Below, in pieces: positions 15,382-23,099 of a stretch of DNA of 64,000 nt (position 1 is its first letter; each line of letters begins with the position of its first letter). The position numbers and the translations under genes are program-made. The notes below the pieces were generated by a model. That model made no database searches. It was not told the DNA's origin and was given only the letters and a program-made list of their open reading frames with translations. The stretch covers positions 84,611 through 148,610 of the forward strand of contig CACZMV010000007.1 in assembly GCA_902782305.1 (NCBI GenBank), given 5' to 3'. The stretch is from an uncultured Prevotellaceae bacterium (GTDB lineage: Bacteria; Bacteroidota; Bacteroidia; Bacteroidales; Bacteroidaceae).

Positions 15382-15791
15382 ACGTAGAAAAGATAAAAGC
15401 AATTATAGATGCTAAGCCTAATTTGAGTACCGCCCTCGGGATGGAGTTTATCTCCACACCCGAGGACGATACTTGTATGGCTCGTATGAAAGTGGACGAA
15501 CGAAACCGACAGCCATTCGGATTTTTGAGTGGTGGTGCCTCGCTGGCTTTGGCAGAGAATTTAGCAGGGGTAGGTTCATCATCGCTGTGTCCCGGCTGTG
15601 CCTGTGTGGGCATTGAGGTTAGTGGCTCTCATGTGAAAGCTGTCTCTGAGGGCGATACTGTTACTGCCTTTGGACGTATGCAGCATCAAGGCAAGAAGTT
15701 GCATGTGTGGCAGGTGGACATTAAGGATAGTGCTGGCGATTTGATATCAACCGTCAGGGTGACTAACTTTATTATTCGTCAGGGGAAATAA
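15378..15791 (+). CDS. menI: Hotdog thioesterase, probable DHNA-CoA hydrolase
   Basis: 137 residues, PaaI/4HBT-type hotdog fold. The central helix segment RQPFGFLSGGASLALAENLAG, with the catalytic Glu in ALAENLAG, and VGIEVSGSHVKAV match MenI/YdiI-type thioesterases. The likely reaction is hydrolysis of 1,4-dihydroxy-2-naphthoyl-CoA, the step between MenB and MenA. The gene starts inside the ROK gene (ATGA overlap) and ends on TAATG with menF. The function is inferred from fold plus men neighbours. Confidence 0.82.
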   Translation: MNVEKIKAIIDAKPNLSTALGMEFISTPEDDTCMARMKVDERNRQPFGFLSGGASLALAENLAGVGSSSLCPGCACVGIEVSGSHVKAVSEGDTVTAFGRMQHQGKKLHVWQVDIKDSAGDLISTVRVTNFIIRQGK

Positions 15792-16819
15792 TGAATAGTT
15801 TTGCATTGTTCCGACTACCGTACGAGAAGAAATGTACGCTGGTAGTGCAGACTTCGGACACACCGAAGGAACTATTGTCATGCAATGAGTTGACAGGGCA
15901 ACAGGGTTTCGTGATGGCTCCTTTTGCCTGCTCGGCAGAACATCCTATCTTGTTGATTAGGGCAGATGAGGTTCTAGAAAACCTAGAGAGTCTAGATAAT
16001 CTAGAAAATCTAGCCAATCTTGACGGTTTAGAAACCCTGGCAACCACCCTCACTGCTGACTATCATCTGGACTTCGCCAACTTTCATTCCCATTTGCTGA
16101 ATGGCGATTTCCAGAAGCTGGTGCTCTCACGCAGCATTTCAATCCAGCGTACAGGTGAGGAGACACCGCTACAGTTGTTCCAGCGTGCCTGTGATAATTA
16201 TCCCAGAATGATGATTAGCTTGGTTTATACTCCGCAAAGTGGATTGTGGCTTGTTTCCACTCCCGAAATATTGCTGTCGGGAAATGGCAGCGAGTGGCAG
16301 ACCATCGCATTAGCGGGTACGATGAAATACGAGGATGACCTGCGCTGGAGCGATAAGAATATCCAAGAACAGCGTTATGTTGCCACCTATATCACTCACC
16401 AACTCGAGCAGTTTACCCACGATTTCTCGGAAGAAGGTCCTCGTACGGCACGTGCTGGTCATCTGGCCCATCTTCGTAGCGATTTCCATTTCACTTTGCC
16501 TGATAATACTTCCGTAGGAGCCTTGTTGCAGGCGCTTCATCCCACGCCTGCCGTCTGCGGACTTCCCAAGCAGTCGTCTTTCCGTTTTATCCTACAGCAT
16601 GAGCATCATGACCGTTCCTACTATAGTGGCTTCATGGGTCCACTGTTCCTGAACGGACAGACCAACCTCTTCGTCACCTTGCGATGCATGCAGCTCTTTG
16701 CCAATGGCTATCGCCTCTATGCTGGTGGAGGATTGTTGAAGGATAGTGTGGAAGAACTGGAGTGGCAGGAAACGGAAACGAAACTTGACACCATGCGCAG
16801 GATTCTAAAGACAGAGTAA
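15791..16819 (+). CDS. menF: Isochorismate synthase
   Basis: 342 residues of the chorismate-binding family, converting chorismate to isochorismate as the first step of menaquinone synthesis. The C-terminal two thirds show KLVLSRSISI, LVYTPQSGLWLVSTPEILLS, TIALAGTMKYEDD (with the catalytic-site AGT), HPTPAVCGLPKQ and YSGFMGPLF, all in the usual order. The N-terminal part is short and contains a 9-bp DNA repeat encoding seven Leu-x-x triplets (residues 62-82). Start codon overlaps the menI stop (TAATG). A bidirectional hairpin follows, facing menD. Confidence 0.92.
   Translation: MNSFALFRLPYEKKCTLVVQTSDTPKELLSCNELTGQQGFVMAPFACSAEHPILLIRADEVLENLESLDNLENLANLDGLETLATTLTADYHLDFANFHSHLLNGDFQKLVLSRSISIQRTGEETPLQLFQRACDNYPRMMISLVYTPQSGLWLVSTPEILLSGNGSEWQTIALAGTMKYEDDLRWSDKNIQEQRYVATYITHQLEQFTHDFSEEGPRTARAGHLAHLRSDFHFTLPDNTSVGALLQALHPTPAVCGLPKQSSFRFILQHEHHDRSYYSGFMGPLFLNGQTNLFVTLRCMQLFANGYRLYAGGGLLKDSVEELEWQETETKLDTMRRILKTE
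15974..16036 (+). repeat. Seven 9-bp tandem repeats inside menF
   Basis: Seven consecutive 9-mers of the type CTAGANAAT (four near-consensus, the last two diverged) in phase with the reading frame, coding LEN, LES, LDN, LEN, LAN, LDG, LET. It lies in the variable N-terminal region, before the conserved core. Confidence 0.85.
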
Positions 16820-16840
16820 GATAATAGACTACTCTGCCTT
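16808..16840. terminator. Bidirectional hairpin between menF and menD
   Basis: AAAG, one mismatch, CAGAGTA pairs with TACTCTG, one mismatch, CTTT (loop of 11 bases). The stop codons of the convergent menF and menD lie within it. No long T-run follows. Confidence 0.55.
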
Positions 16841-18367
16841 TAGACTATGATAATAGGCTTTGAATACCCGTTCGTCCTCTGCAGCATCGGTAAACACTTC
16901 GAGCAACAGAGGGCGATTGCTTTCTGTATGCATGAGCCATTCTATGCCCTGCTGCATCTCCTCCATGTTTTGAGCTTTCTGATAATCCACATGGTTCTGC
17001 ATACAGATTCCTTCTGCTGAAGTCTTGTGCTGTGCGGCAACAAACTGATCGCGTGCAGCACTCTTTTCCAGTCCTTTCAGCATATTGAAGATGCCACCTT
17101 TCCCGTTGTTCATCAGCAAGATGCGCAGATTGCCTCGCAGGTTCTGGTTCCATAGTGCATTCTGGTCATAGAAGAAACTGAGGTCACCAATCACGCAGAA
17201 AACGTTTTCGTCCGATACCAGCGAGAATCCCGCAGCTGTTGAAAGCGAACCCTCAATGCCATTCACGCCCCGATTGCAATATACGGGGTGCTTGGCGTAG
17301 ATATTAGCCAAACGAATAGCGGTGCTATTGGCGTAGTGAACTGGCTCTAGGGGATTCGATTCCTCAAAACACTTTGCCACAGCCATCTGCGAATAGTCAG
17401 GCTGATAGTTGTCAGCATGGTGGCGCACTTTTGCCAGCAATGCTTCCCATTTCTGAACAAAGGGGTGGGGTTGCTGTTCGAGGAAAAAGTGTATTTGGTC
17501 AGCTACCACATCTCCATCTCCCTGAATAACATTCGTCAGATTCATGAAGGTGTCGTTCAACTCGCCCGTCTCGTTGACAATCCACGTTTCCTTGGCCTTG
17601 CGCAGGAAATGCTTCAGGCGCTTGCTGACAATAGAGCCACCAATGTACAGCACGAAGTCGGGCACATACTCATCATTGTCGCCAACCAGCATGACCGCCT
17701 CGTCGTAGCTAGGATTCATGGGCTGACCTGCAATCAGCATCGGACGCTTAGACTGCAAGAACATTCGACACACGTGGCTTAACACATGGCTGGGGATATC
17801 TGCTGCTATAAACTCTATCTTCCGCTCCTCAGGCAATTTCTCTACGGTAAAGTTGAACAAAGGTTCCGTGATGGGCACATTGATATGTACAGGGCCATGC
17901 TTCACCATCAAGGCTTCGTTGACCAAGCGGTTGCAATACCAGCGTTGTTCCTCATTGAGAGGCTCAGGCAGTGAAACGGCCTTACGTACGAAACGACCCA
18001 AGGCATCAGGCTGGGGCAGCGTCTGTCCGTCCAACTGGTCTATCCACTGTGGAGGACGGTCGGCAGAGATAACCACCAAGGGCGCATGCTGATAGTAAGC
18101 CTCTGCTACTGCAGGAGCAAGATTCAACAGGGCTGTGCCACTGGTCACACAAACCACTACGGGCTGCTTCAGGCATTGACTCATGCCCAGTGCATAGAAA
18201 CCTGCCGAGCGCTCATCTGTCACAGGATAACACTGCATCTGCGGACACTCGTTCAGATTATGCACAATGGGTGCATTCCTGCTTCCTGGACAAACTATTG
18301 CATGACGCACTCCCGATGCTACGAGCAACGAGGTCAGTATATTAACCTGCTCCTTATCGCTATACAT
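16829..18367 (-). CDS. menD: 2-succinyl-5-enolpyruvyl-6-hydroxy-3-cyclohexadiene-1-carboxylate synthase
   Basis: 512 residues of the thiamine-diphosphate family. N-terminal pyrimidine-binding domain: VRHAIVCPGSRNAPIVH, TDERSAGFYALG, TSGTALLNLAPAVAEAYY, SADRPPQWIDQLDGQTL. C-terminal pyrophosphate domain: NRGVNGIEGSLSTAAG, FCVIGDLSFFYDQNALW, LLMNNGKGGIFNML (ThDP/metal motif). It condenses isochorismate with 2-oxoglutarate. Members are usually about 550-560 residues. The shortfall seems to lie in the central domain, where MNPSYDEAVMLVGDNDEYV joins two parts normally separated by about 40 residues. It is encoded opposite to menF and menB, behind the nucleoside-kinase-like gene (15-base gap). Confidence 0.92.
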   Translation of the reverse strand: MYSDKEQVNILTSLLVASGVRHAIVCPGSRNAPIVHNLNECPQMQCYPVTDERSAGFYALGMSQCLKQPVVVCVTSGTALLNLAPAVAEAYYQHAPLVVISADRPPQWIDQLDGQTLPQPDALGRFVRKAVSLPEPLNEEQRWYCNRLVNEALMVKHGPVHINVPITEPLFNFTVEKLPEERKIEFIAADIPSHVLSHVCRMFLQSKRPMLIAGQPMNPSYDEAVMLVGDNDEYVPDFVLYIGGSIVSKRLKHFLRKAKETWIVNETGELNDTFMNLTNVIQGDGDVVADQIHFFLEQQPHPFVQKWEALLAKVRHHADNYQPDYSQMAVAKCFEESNPLEPVHYANSTAIRLANIYAKHPVYCNRGVNGIEGSLSTAAGFSLVSDENVFCVIGDLSFFYDQNALWNQNLRGNLRILLMNNGKGGIFNMLKGLEKSAARDQFVAAQHKTSAEGICMQNHVDYQKAQNMEEMQQGIEWLMHTESNRPLLLEVFTDAAEDERVFKAYYHSLKAE

Positions 18368-18382
18368 TATTATATATATATA

Positions 18383-20062
18383 TTAATACTTAAACGACGA
18401 ACCACCTACGAACTCACGCATAATACTCGTGGGAGGAATTTCCTTGTCGCTGATGGGCGTGAAGAAACGTATGAATTTCAGCAAGCGATGCGCTTCGCCA
18501 TACTCAGGACAATTCCTGGGCACGCTGGTCAGGATAATCTCTGCATGGGTACGAAGCACGGCAAATTCGATGTTCAGCGCTGAGTTGAACATCACATCCG
18601 CACTCTCTTGGAATGGGAATATCCACTGGTCCTCCGCCTCACACACATTCTTCCATTGGGCAATGGTTTGTTGGGCGGTATATGCACCCTTGTTATAGTC
18701 ACGGATGATACGGCGCAGCAATCGGTTGTCGCGAACGGGAATCCAGTTATGGTCGTCCAGCGATATGCTGGTCAGTGCCGAGATATAGATCTTGTATTTC
18801 AGTGCATCGTCTATCTTCTTGGTCAACAGCGGGTTCAGTGCATGGATACCCTCGATAATCAGCACGGTATCGTTCGACAACTTCAACTTCTTACCGTTCC
18901 ATTCCCTCTTACCCGTCACAAAGTTATATTCAGGAATCTCTACGCGCTCGCCCTGCATCAGTCGCAGCAGATGTTCTTCCAACAGCGAATATTCCACCGT
19001 TTCTATGTTGTCGAAGTCATAATCGCCATTGGGCAACTTGGGTGTATCTACGCGATTCACGAAATAATCGTCGGTAGAGAACGACATGGGGCGCAGTCCG
19101 CAGGCCAGCAACTGGATGGACAGACGTTTGCAGAAGGTCGTCTTACCCGAACTCGAAGGTCCTGTTATCAAGACCATGCGCACAGGATTCTCCTTTCTGT
19201 GGAACCTGCGGTCTATTTCCTCGGCTATCTGCACAATCTTCTTTTCCTGCAAAGCCTCGCTTACCTGAATGAGTTCAGAAGCATATCCACGCTGAATGGC
19301 TTTGTTCACATCGCCCGCATTCGACAATCGCATGATGATGTCCCAGCGTGTTTTCTCTGCAAACATCTCGAAGGTCTTGGGTTGTTCCACCTTTTCTGCC
19401 AGACGGGTGGGGTTGGTCCAGTCGGGAACGCGCAGCAATAGTCCGTCCGCATAATGCTCCACCCCGAACACCTTCAGATATCCCGCACTGGGCACCAACG
19501 GACCGTAATAGTAATCTACGGTATCGCCCAATGTGTAATAATCGCTGTAAACCTGTCCACTGGTTTCCAGAAGCTTCACCTTGTCAGCAAACCCACGCTC
19601 GGTAAACACGCGGATAGCCTCTTCTGTCGTAGCCTCAGTGCGACGGAAGGGCATGTCCATGTCTATGATTTCCTGCATGCGCTGGCGAATCTGGTCCACA
19701 TCCTCATCCGTCAGCAGTTCGTTGTTCTTTTTCTTGAAGTTACAATAGTAGCCACGCGACAGCGAGTGCTCCACGAACAACTTCGAACCGGGAAACAAGT
19801 CCTGCGAAGCTTTGTAAAGGAGGAAGCTCAGACTCCTGACATACACACGATGACCACTTCCTGCGCGGGCATCCAGAAATTCCACGTCGCGGTTCTGGTA
19901 AAGTCGGAACTTCAGTCCTTGCGACACGTTATTTACTTTTGCCGACACCACAGGGTAGGGCAGTTGTATCTCGTCTTGAAACTCCTGGTAAACGTCCAGC
20001 AACGAGGTTCCTTCAGGGAAACTCTTTGTCACGTTGTTGTTCTTGCAGCGTATCTGTAACAT
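18383..20062 (-). CDS. TGS-domain protein fused to a uridine-kinase-like domain
   Basis: 559 residues. The start at 20062 is chosen because the promoter lies just upstream; a longer frame to 20167 would cover the promoter. Order: TGS-like N-terminal domain (1-60, TKSFPEGTSLLDVYQEF), a region resembling the threonyl-tRNA synthetase second additional domain (about 60-200, with H-x-x-x-H-type HSLSRGYYC), then a P-loop kinase domain (about 270-470) with LITGPSSSGKTTFCKRLS, STDDYF and IIEGIHALNP, as in uridine kinases. Known in Bacteroidetes and Firmicutes as nucleoside kinase; substrate not proven. It precedes menD in one minus-strand unit. Confidence 0.85.
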   Translation of the reverse strand: MLQIRCKNNNVTKSFPEGTSLLDVYQEFQDEIQLPYPVVSAKVNNVSQGLKFRLYQNRDVEFLDARAGSGHRVYVRSLSFLLYKASQDLFPGSKLFVEHSLSRGYYCNFKKKNNELLTDEDVDQIRQRMQEIIDMDMPFRRTEATTEEAIRVFTERGFADKVKLLETSGQVYSDYYTLGDTVDYYYGPLVPSAGYLKVFGVEHYADGLLLRVPDWTNPTRLAEKVEQPKTFEMFAEKTRWDIIMRLSNAGDVNKAIQRGYASELIQVSEALQEKKIVQIAEEIDRRFHRKENPVRMVLITGPSSSGKTTFCKRLSIQLLACGLRPMSFSTDDYFVNRVDTPKLPNGDYDFDNIETVEYSLLEEHLLRLMQGERVEIPEYNFVTGKREWNGKKLKLSNDTVLIIEGIHALNPLLTKKIDDALKYKIYISALTSISLDDHNWIPVRDNRLLRRIIRDYNKGAYTAQQTIAQWKNVCEAEDQWIFPFQESADVMFNSALNIEFAVLRTHAEIILTSVPRNCPEYGEAHRLLKFIRFFTPISDKEIPPTSIMREFVGGSSFKY

Positions 20063-20088
20063 AGCGATAATGGTGTTATAGGGATATC

Positions 20089-20166
20089 TGCCTGCGAAAT
20101 TACAAAAAAAGCGGGAGACCACCAAATTTTTGGTGGTTTCATTTTTTCTTCGTACCTTCGCAGGCA
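20089..20166. promoter_or_regulatory. 78-bp palindromic divergent promoter (menB and menD operons)
   Basis: Outer arms TGCCTGCGAA (20089-20098) and TTCGCAGGCA (20157-20166) and the inner palindrome ACCACCAAA/TTTGGTGGT (20118-20137) share one centre at 20127/20128. Rightward promoter: TTTG 20129-20132, 20 bases, TACCTTCG 20153-20160. Leftward promoter: TTTG 20126-20123, 20 bases, TAATTTCG 20102-20095. The two -33 boxes lie in opposite arms of the inner palindrome and both -7 boxes are equidistant from the centre. Confidence 0.75.
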
Positions 20167-20181
20167 TAAAACAATGTGATT

Positions 20182-21039
20182 ATGGAAACAAGACAGTGGA
20201 AAGAGATTCGTAAGTTCGAAGAGATTCGCTTCGAAGAGTATCATGGCATCGCAAAGATAACCATTGACAGGGCGCGTTATCGCAATGCATTCACGCCAAG
20301 GACAACGCTGGAACTGAGTCAGGCGTTTGCGCTGTGTAGGGAAATGCAACAGATTCGCGTGGTGCTGTTGACGGGTGCTATGTCGGAGGTGCCTGAAGGT
20401 AAGAAACTGACGGACGTGAAGCATGCGTTCTGCTCGGGTGGCGACATGCATGTGAAGGGTCGTGGTGGCTACATTGACGAAGAGGGTGTGCCCCGCCTGA
20501 GTGTGCTAGACGTACAGATGCAGATTCGTCGTTTGCCCAAACCGGTGATTGCGATGGTGAATGGTTATGCCATTGGTGGCGGACACGTGCTGCACTTGGT
20601 GTGCGACTTGACAATCGCTTCAGAAAACGCCATCTTCGGACAGACGGGTCCTAAGGTGGGCTCGTTTGATGCCGGTTTCGGTAGCAGTTATCTGGCTCGC
20701 ATTGTGGGACAGAAGAAGGCGCGCGAGATATGGTTTATGTGTCGCCAGTACTCGGCACAGGAGGCTGAGCGTATGGGTATGGTGAACAAGGTGGTGCCTC
20801 TGGAACAGCTGGAGGACGAGTGCGTGAGTTGGGCAGAGGAGATGATGGAGCGATCGCCCATCGCCCTGCGTATGATTAAGGATGGACTGAATGCGGAGTT
20901 GGACGGACAGGCTGGTATCCAGCAGTTGGCTGGCGACGCTACGATGTTGTATTACTTCCTGGATGAAGCGCAGGAGGGTGGTAAGGCTTTCCTGGAAAAG
21001 CGCAAGCCCGACTTTGATAAATACCCGAAAATTCCATGA
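20182..21039 (+). CDS. menB: 1,4-dihydroxy-2-naphthoyl-CoA synthase
   Basis: 285 residues of the crotonase superfamily. ATG 20182 is preferred over a GTG two codons earlier. Features: [41 protein letters not shown] (oxyanion hole), [56 protein letters not shown], and a C-terminal FLEKRKPDF. It closes the second ring of menaquinone by cyclising o-succinylbenzoyl-CoA. It opens the menB-menC-menE operon; its stop overlaps the menC start by four bases. Confidence 0.95.
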   Translation: METRQWKEIRKFEEIRFEEYHGIAKITIDRARYRNAFTPRTTLELSQAFALCREMQQIRVVLLTGAMSEVPEGKKLTDVKHAFCSGGDMHVKGRGGYIDEEGVPRLSVLDVQMQIRRLPKPVIAMVNGYAIGGGHVLHLVCDLTIASENAIFGQTGPKVGSFDAGFGSSYLARIVGQKKAREIWFMCRQYSAQEAERMGMVNKVVPLEQLEDECVSWAEEMMERSPIALRMIKDGLNAELDGQAGIQQLAGDATMLYYFLDEAQEGGKAFLEKRKPDFDKYPKIP

Positions 21040-22067
21040 GAATTGAGATAGAAGAAAGGACGCTGCATTTTAAGCAGCCGGCAGGAACGAGTCGCGGCGT
21101 CTATACGGAGCGCAGGATATGGCTCGTCACGGTGACCGATGGTTCTGCTATCGGAATAGGTGAATGTGCCCCACTGCCCAAGTTGAGCTGTGACGATATC
21201 CCCAATTATGCAGAGGTGTTGCGACACTTCTGCGATGAGGTGGAAAGGACGGGCGAGATACCTTACGAGGCCCTACGCGACTATCCCTCCATGTTGTTCG
21301 GACTGGAAACGGCGCTTTACGAAGTAAGAAGGAAGAAGGAAGAGGGAAGAGACGTGCTGTTTGATACACCTTTCAGCAGGGGTGAGGTAGGTATTCCCAT
21401 CAATGGATTGGTGTGGATGGGTACGTTTGATGAGATGCGTGAGCGCATAGAACAGAAACTGGAGCAGGGCTTCCGATGCGTGAAGTTGAAGATAGGAGCG
21501 ATTGACTTTGATGCCGAGCTGGAACTGATCAAGCAGATTCGTGGACGCTTCTCACACCATGAGGTGGAACTGCGCGTAGATGCCAATGGTGCTTTCCGGT
21601 TCGACGAGGCGTTGTATAAGTTGGAACTGTTGTCGCAGTATGCCCTGCACTCGATAGAGCAACCCATCAAGGCTGGTCAGTGGGCGAATATGGCAGAGTT
21701 GTGCCGTGAGTCGCCTCTGCCCATCGCACTGGACGAGGAACTGATAGGCGTGAACGACCCTGAACAGAAGCGACAGATGCTGAACATCATCAAGCCCCGA
21801 TACATCATACTGAAACCTTCGTTGCATGGTGGTATGATGGGCGTGAGAGAGTGGGTGGACATAGCGCGGGATATGGGCATAGGTTCGTGGATAACCTCAG
21901 CATTAGAGAGCAACATCGGACTGAACGCCATTGCCCAGTTGTGCAGTGACATCTATGGCGATGCGATCAAAATGCCGCAAGGTTTAGGTACTGGTCAGTT
22001 GTTTACCGATAATATTCCCATGCCTTTGGAGATACGGGGCGACCAACTTTGGAGAAGTGAACAGTGA
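21036..22067 (+). CDS. menC: o-Succinylbenzoate synthase
   Basis: 343 residues of the enolase superfamily (muconate-lactonizing subgroup). The N-terminal capping domain is followed by a barrel with the catalytic KLKIGA (KxK Lys), the metal ligands in LRVDANGAF (D), HSIEQPI (E) and IALDEELIG (D/E), and a Lys in [16 protein letters not shown]. Dehydrates SHCHC to o-succinylbenzoate. The last codons (SEQ and TGA) lie in a GTGAA repeat that also contains the GTG start of menE. Confidence 0.93.
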   Translation: MRIEIEERTLHFKQPAGTSRGVYTERRIWLVTVTDGSAIGIGECAPLPKLSCDDIPNYAEVLRHFCDEVERTGEIPYEALRDYPSMLFGLETALYEVRRKKEEGRDVLFDTPFSRGEVGIPINGLVWMGTFDEMRERIEQKLEQGFRCVKLKIGAIDFDAELELIKQIRGRFSHHEVELRVDANGAFRFDEALYKLELLSQYALHSIEQPIKAGQWANMAELCRESPLPIALDEELIGVNDPEQKRQMLNIIKPRYIILKPSLHGGMMGVREWVDIARDMGIGSWITSALESNIGLNAIAQLCSDIYGDAIKMPQGLGTGQLFTDNIPMPLEIRGDQLWRSEQ

Positions 22068-22071
22068 ATAG
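22051..22071 (+). repeat. GTGAA repeat at the menC/menE junction
   Basis: AAGTGAACAGTGAATAG carries the end of menC (TGA 22065-22067) and the GTG start of menE (22064-22066), overlapping as GTGA. Confidence 0.75.
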
Positions 22072-23053
22072 TTTTCTGGAAGAGTGGAATAACGGATTGC
22101 CCTACGTGGAGGTGAAGACCAGCGGGAGTACCGGGGTGCCTAAACGGATGAGGGTGGAGAAGTGCAGAATGATGAATTCGGCACGCATCACATGTGACTT
22201 CCTGGGACTAAAGGCTGGCGATAACGCCTTGCTCTGTATGTCGACCGATTATATTGCAGGGAAAATGATGGTGGTACGGGCGATAGAGCGTGGGTTGCAG
22301 CTGATAACGGTGGAACCGAGTGGGCATCCACTTGCCGGGCAGAAGGGATTGGCCCCCAGTATTGACTTTGCAGCGATGGTCCCGTTGCAGGTGTATAACT
22401 CGTTGCAGGTGCCTGAGGAACGGGAACGTCTGCGAAACATTCGCCACTTGATAATAGGAGGTGGTGCGATAGACGAGGGTTTGCAGGCAGCATTGAGGGA
22501 CTTCCCGAATGCGGTGTGGAGCACTTATGGCATGACCGAGACCCTGTCGCACATAGCCTTGCGACGCCTGAATGGCGTGGGTGCCTCCGATTGGTATACC
22601 CCCTTCGAGGGGGTTACCTTGTCGCAGACAGAAGACGGTTGTCTGGTGATTGATGCGCCTGCCGTGCATGATGGAAAGCTGGTAACCAACGATATCGCAG
22701 CATTGCGGACGGACGGTTCATTCCGCATCTTAGGACGGAAGGATAATGTCATCTGCTCAGGAGGCATCAAGATACAGATGGAGGAAGTGGAACGATTGTT
22801 ACGCCCCCATCTCACTATACCTTATATAATAACGCGCGCGAAAGACGAACGATTGGGCGAAATGGTGGTCCTGCTGATGGAAGGAGGAAATGCGGACGAG
22901 GTGAAGGCTGTGTGCGAAAGGGTATTGCCCCGATATTGGCAACCCCGACGTTTCATCGCACTTGACCATCTGCCTCTGACAGAGACAGGAAAACCCGCCC
23001 GTGCAGAAGCTGAGCGCATAGCAAATGAAAGTGGGGCTCATCCTCACGGATAA
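22064..23053 (+). CDS. menE: o-Succinylbenzoate-CoA ligase
   Basis: 329 residues, a short member of the ANL adenylate-forming superfamily lacking the long N-terminal part of E. coli MenE, as in other Bacteroidetes. Motifs: VEVKTSGSTGVPKRMRVEK (P-loop), CMSTDYIAGKMMV, STYGMTETLSHIAL, GRKDNVICSGGIKIQMEEVE, and the catalytic Lys in LTETGKPAR. The start is the repeat-derived GTG, since the conserved core begins about 18 residues later and no ATG lies between. It activates o-succinylbenzoate with CoA. Confidence 0.92.
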   Translation: MNSFLEEWNNGLPYVEVKTSGSTGVPKRMRVEKCRMMNSARITCDFLGLKAGDNALLCMSTDYIAGKMMVVRAIERGLQLITVEPSGHPLAGQKGLAPSIDFAAMVPLQVYNSLQVPEERERLRNIRHLIIGGGAIDEGLQAALRDFPNAVWSTYGMTETLSHIALRRLNGVGASDWYTPFEGVTLSQTEDGCLVIDAPAVHDGKLVTNDIAALRTDGSFRILGRKDNVICSGGIKIQMEEVERLLRPHLTIPYIITRAKDERLGEMVVLLMEGGNADEVKAVCERVLPRYWQPRRFIALDHLPLTETGKPARAEAERIANESGAHPHG

Positions 23054-23060
23054 ACCCCAC
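23031..23060. terminator. Hairpin between menE and aroB
   Basis: GTGGGG (23031-23036) pairs with CCCCAC (23055-23060) and inner ATCC with GGAT. It overlaps the menE stop. The genes converge here, so it can serve both, though T-runs are weak. Confidence 0.6.
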
Positions 23061-23099
23061 CAATGGTTATTAGTAATTTAAATAGGTAGTAGTTTCTCG

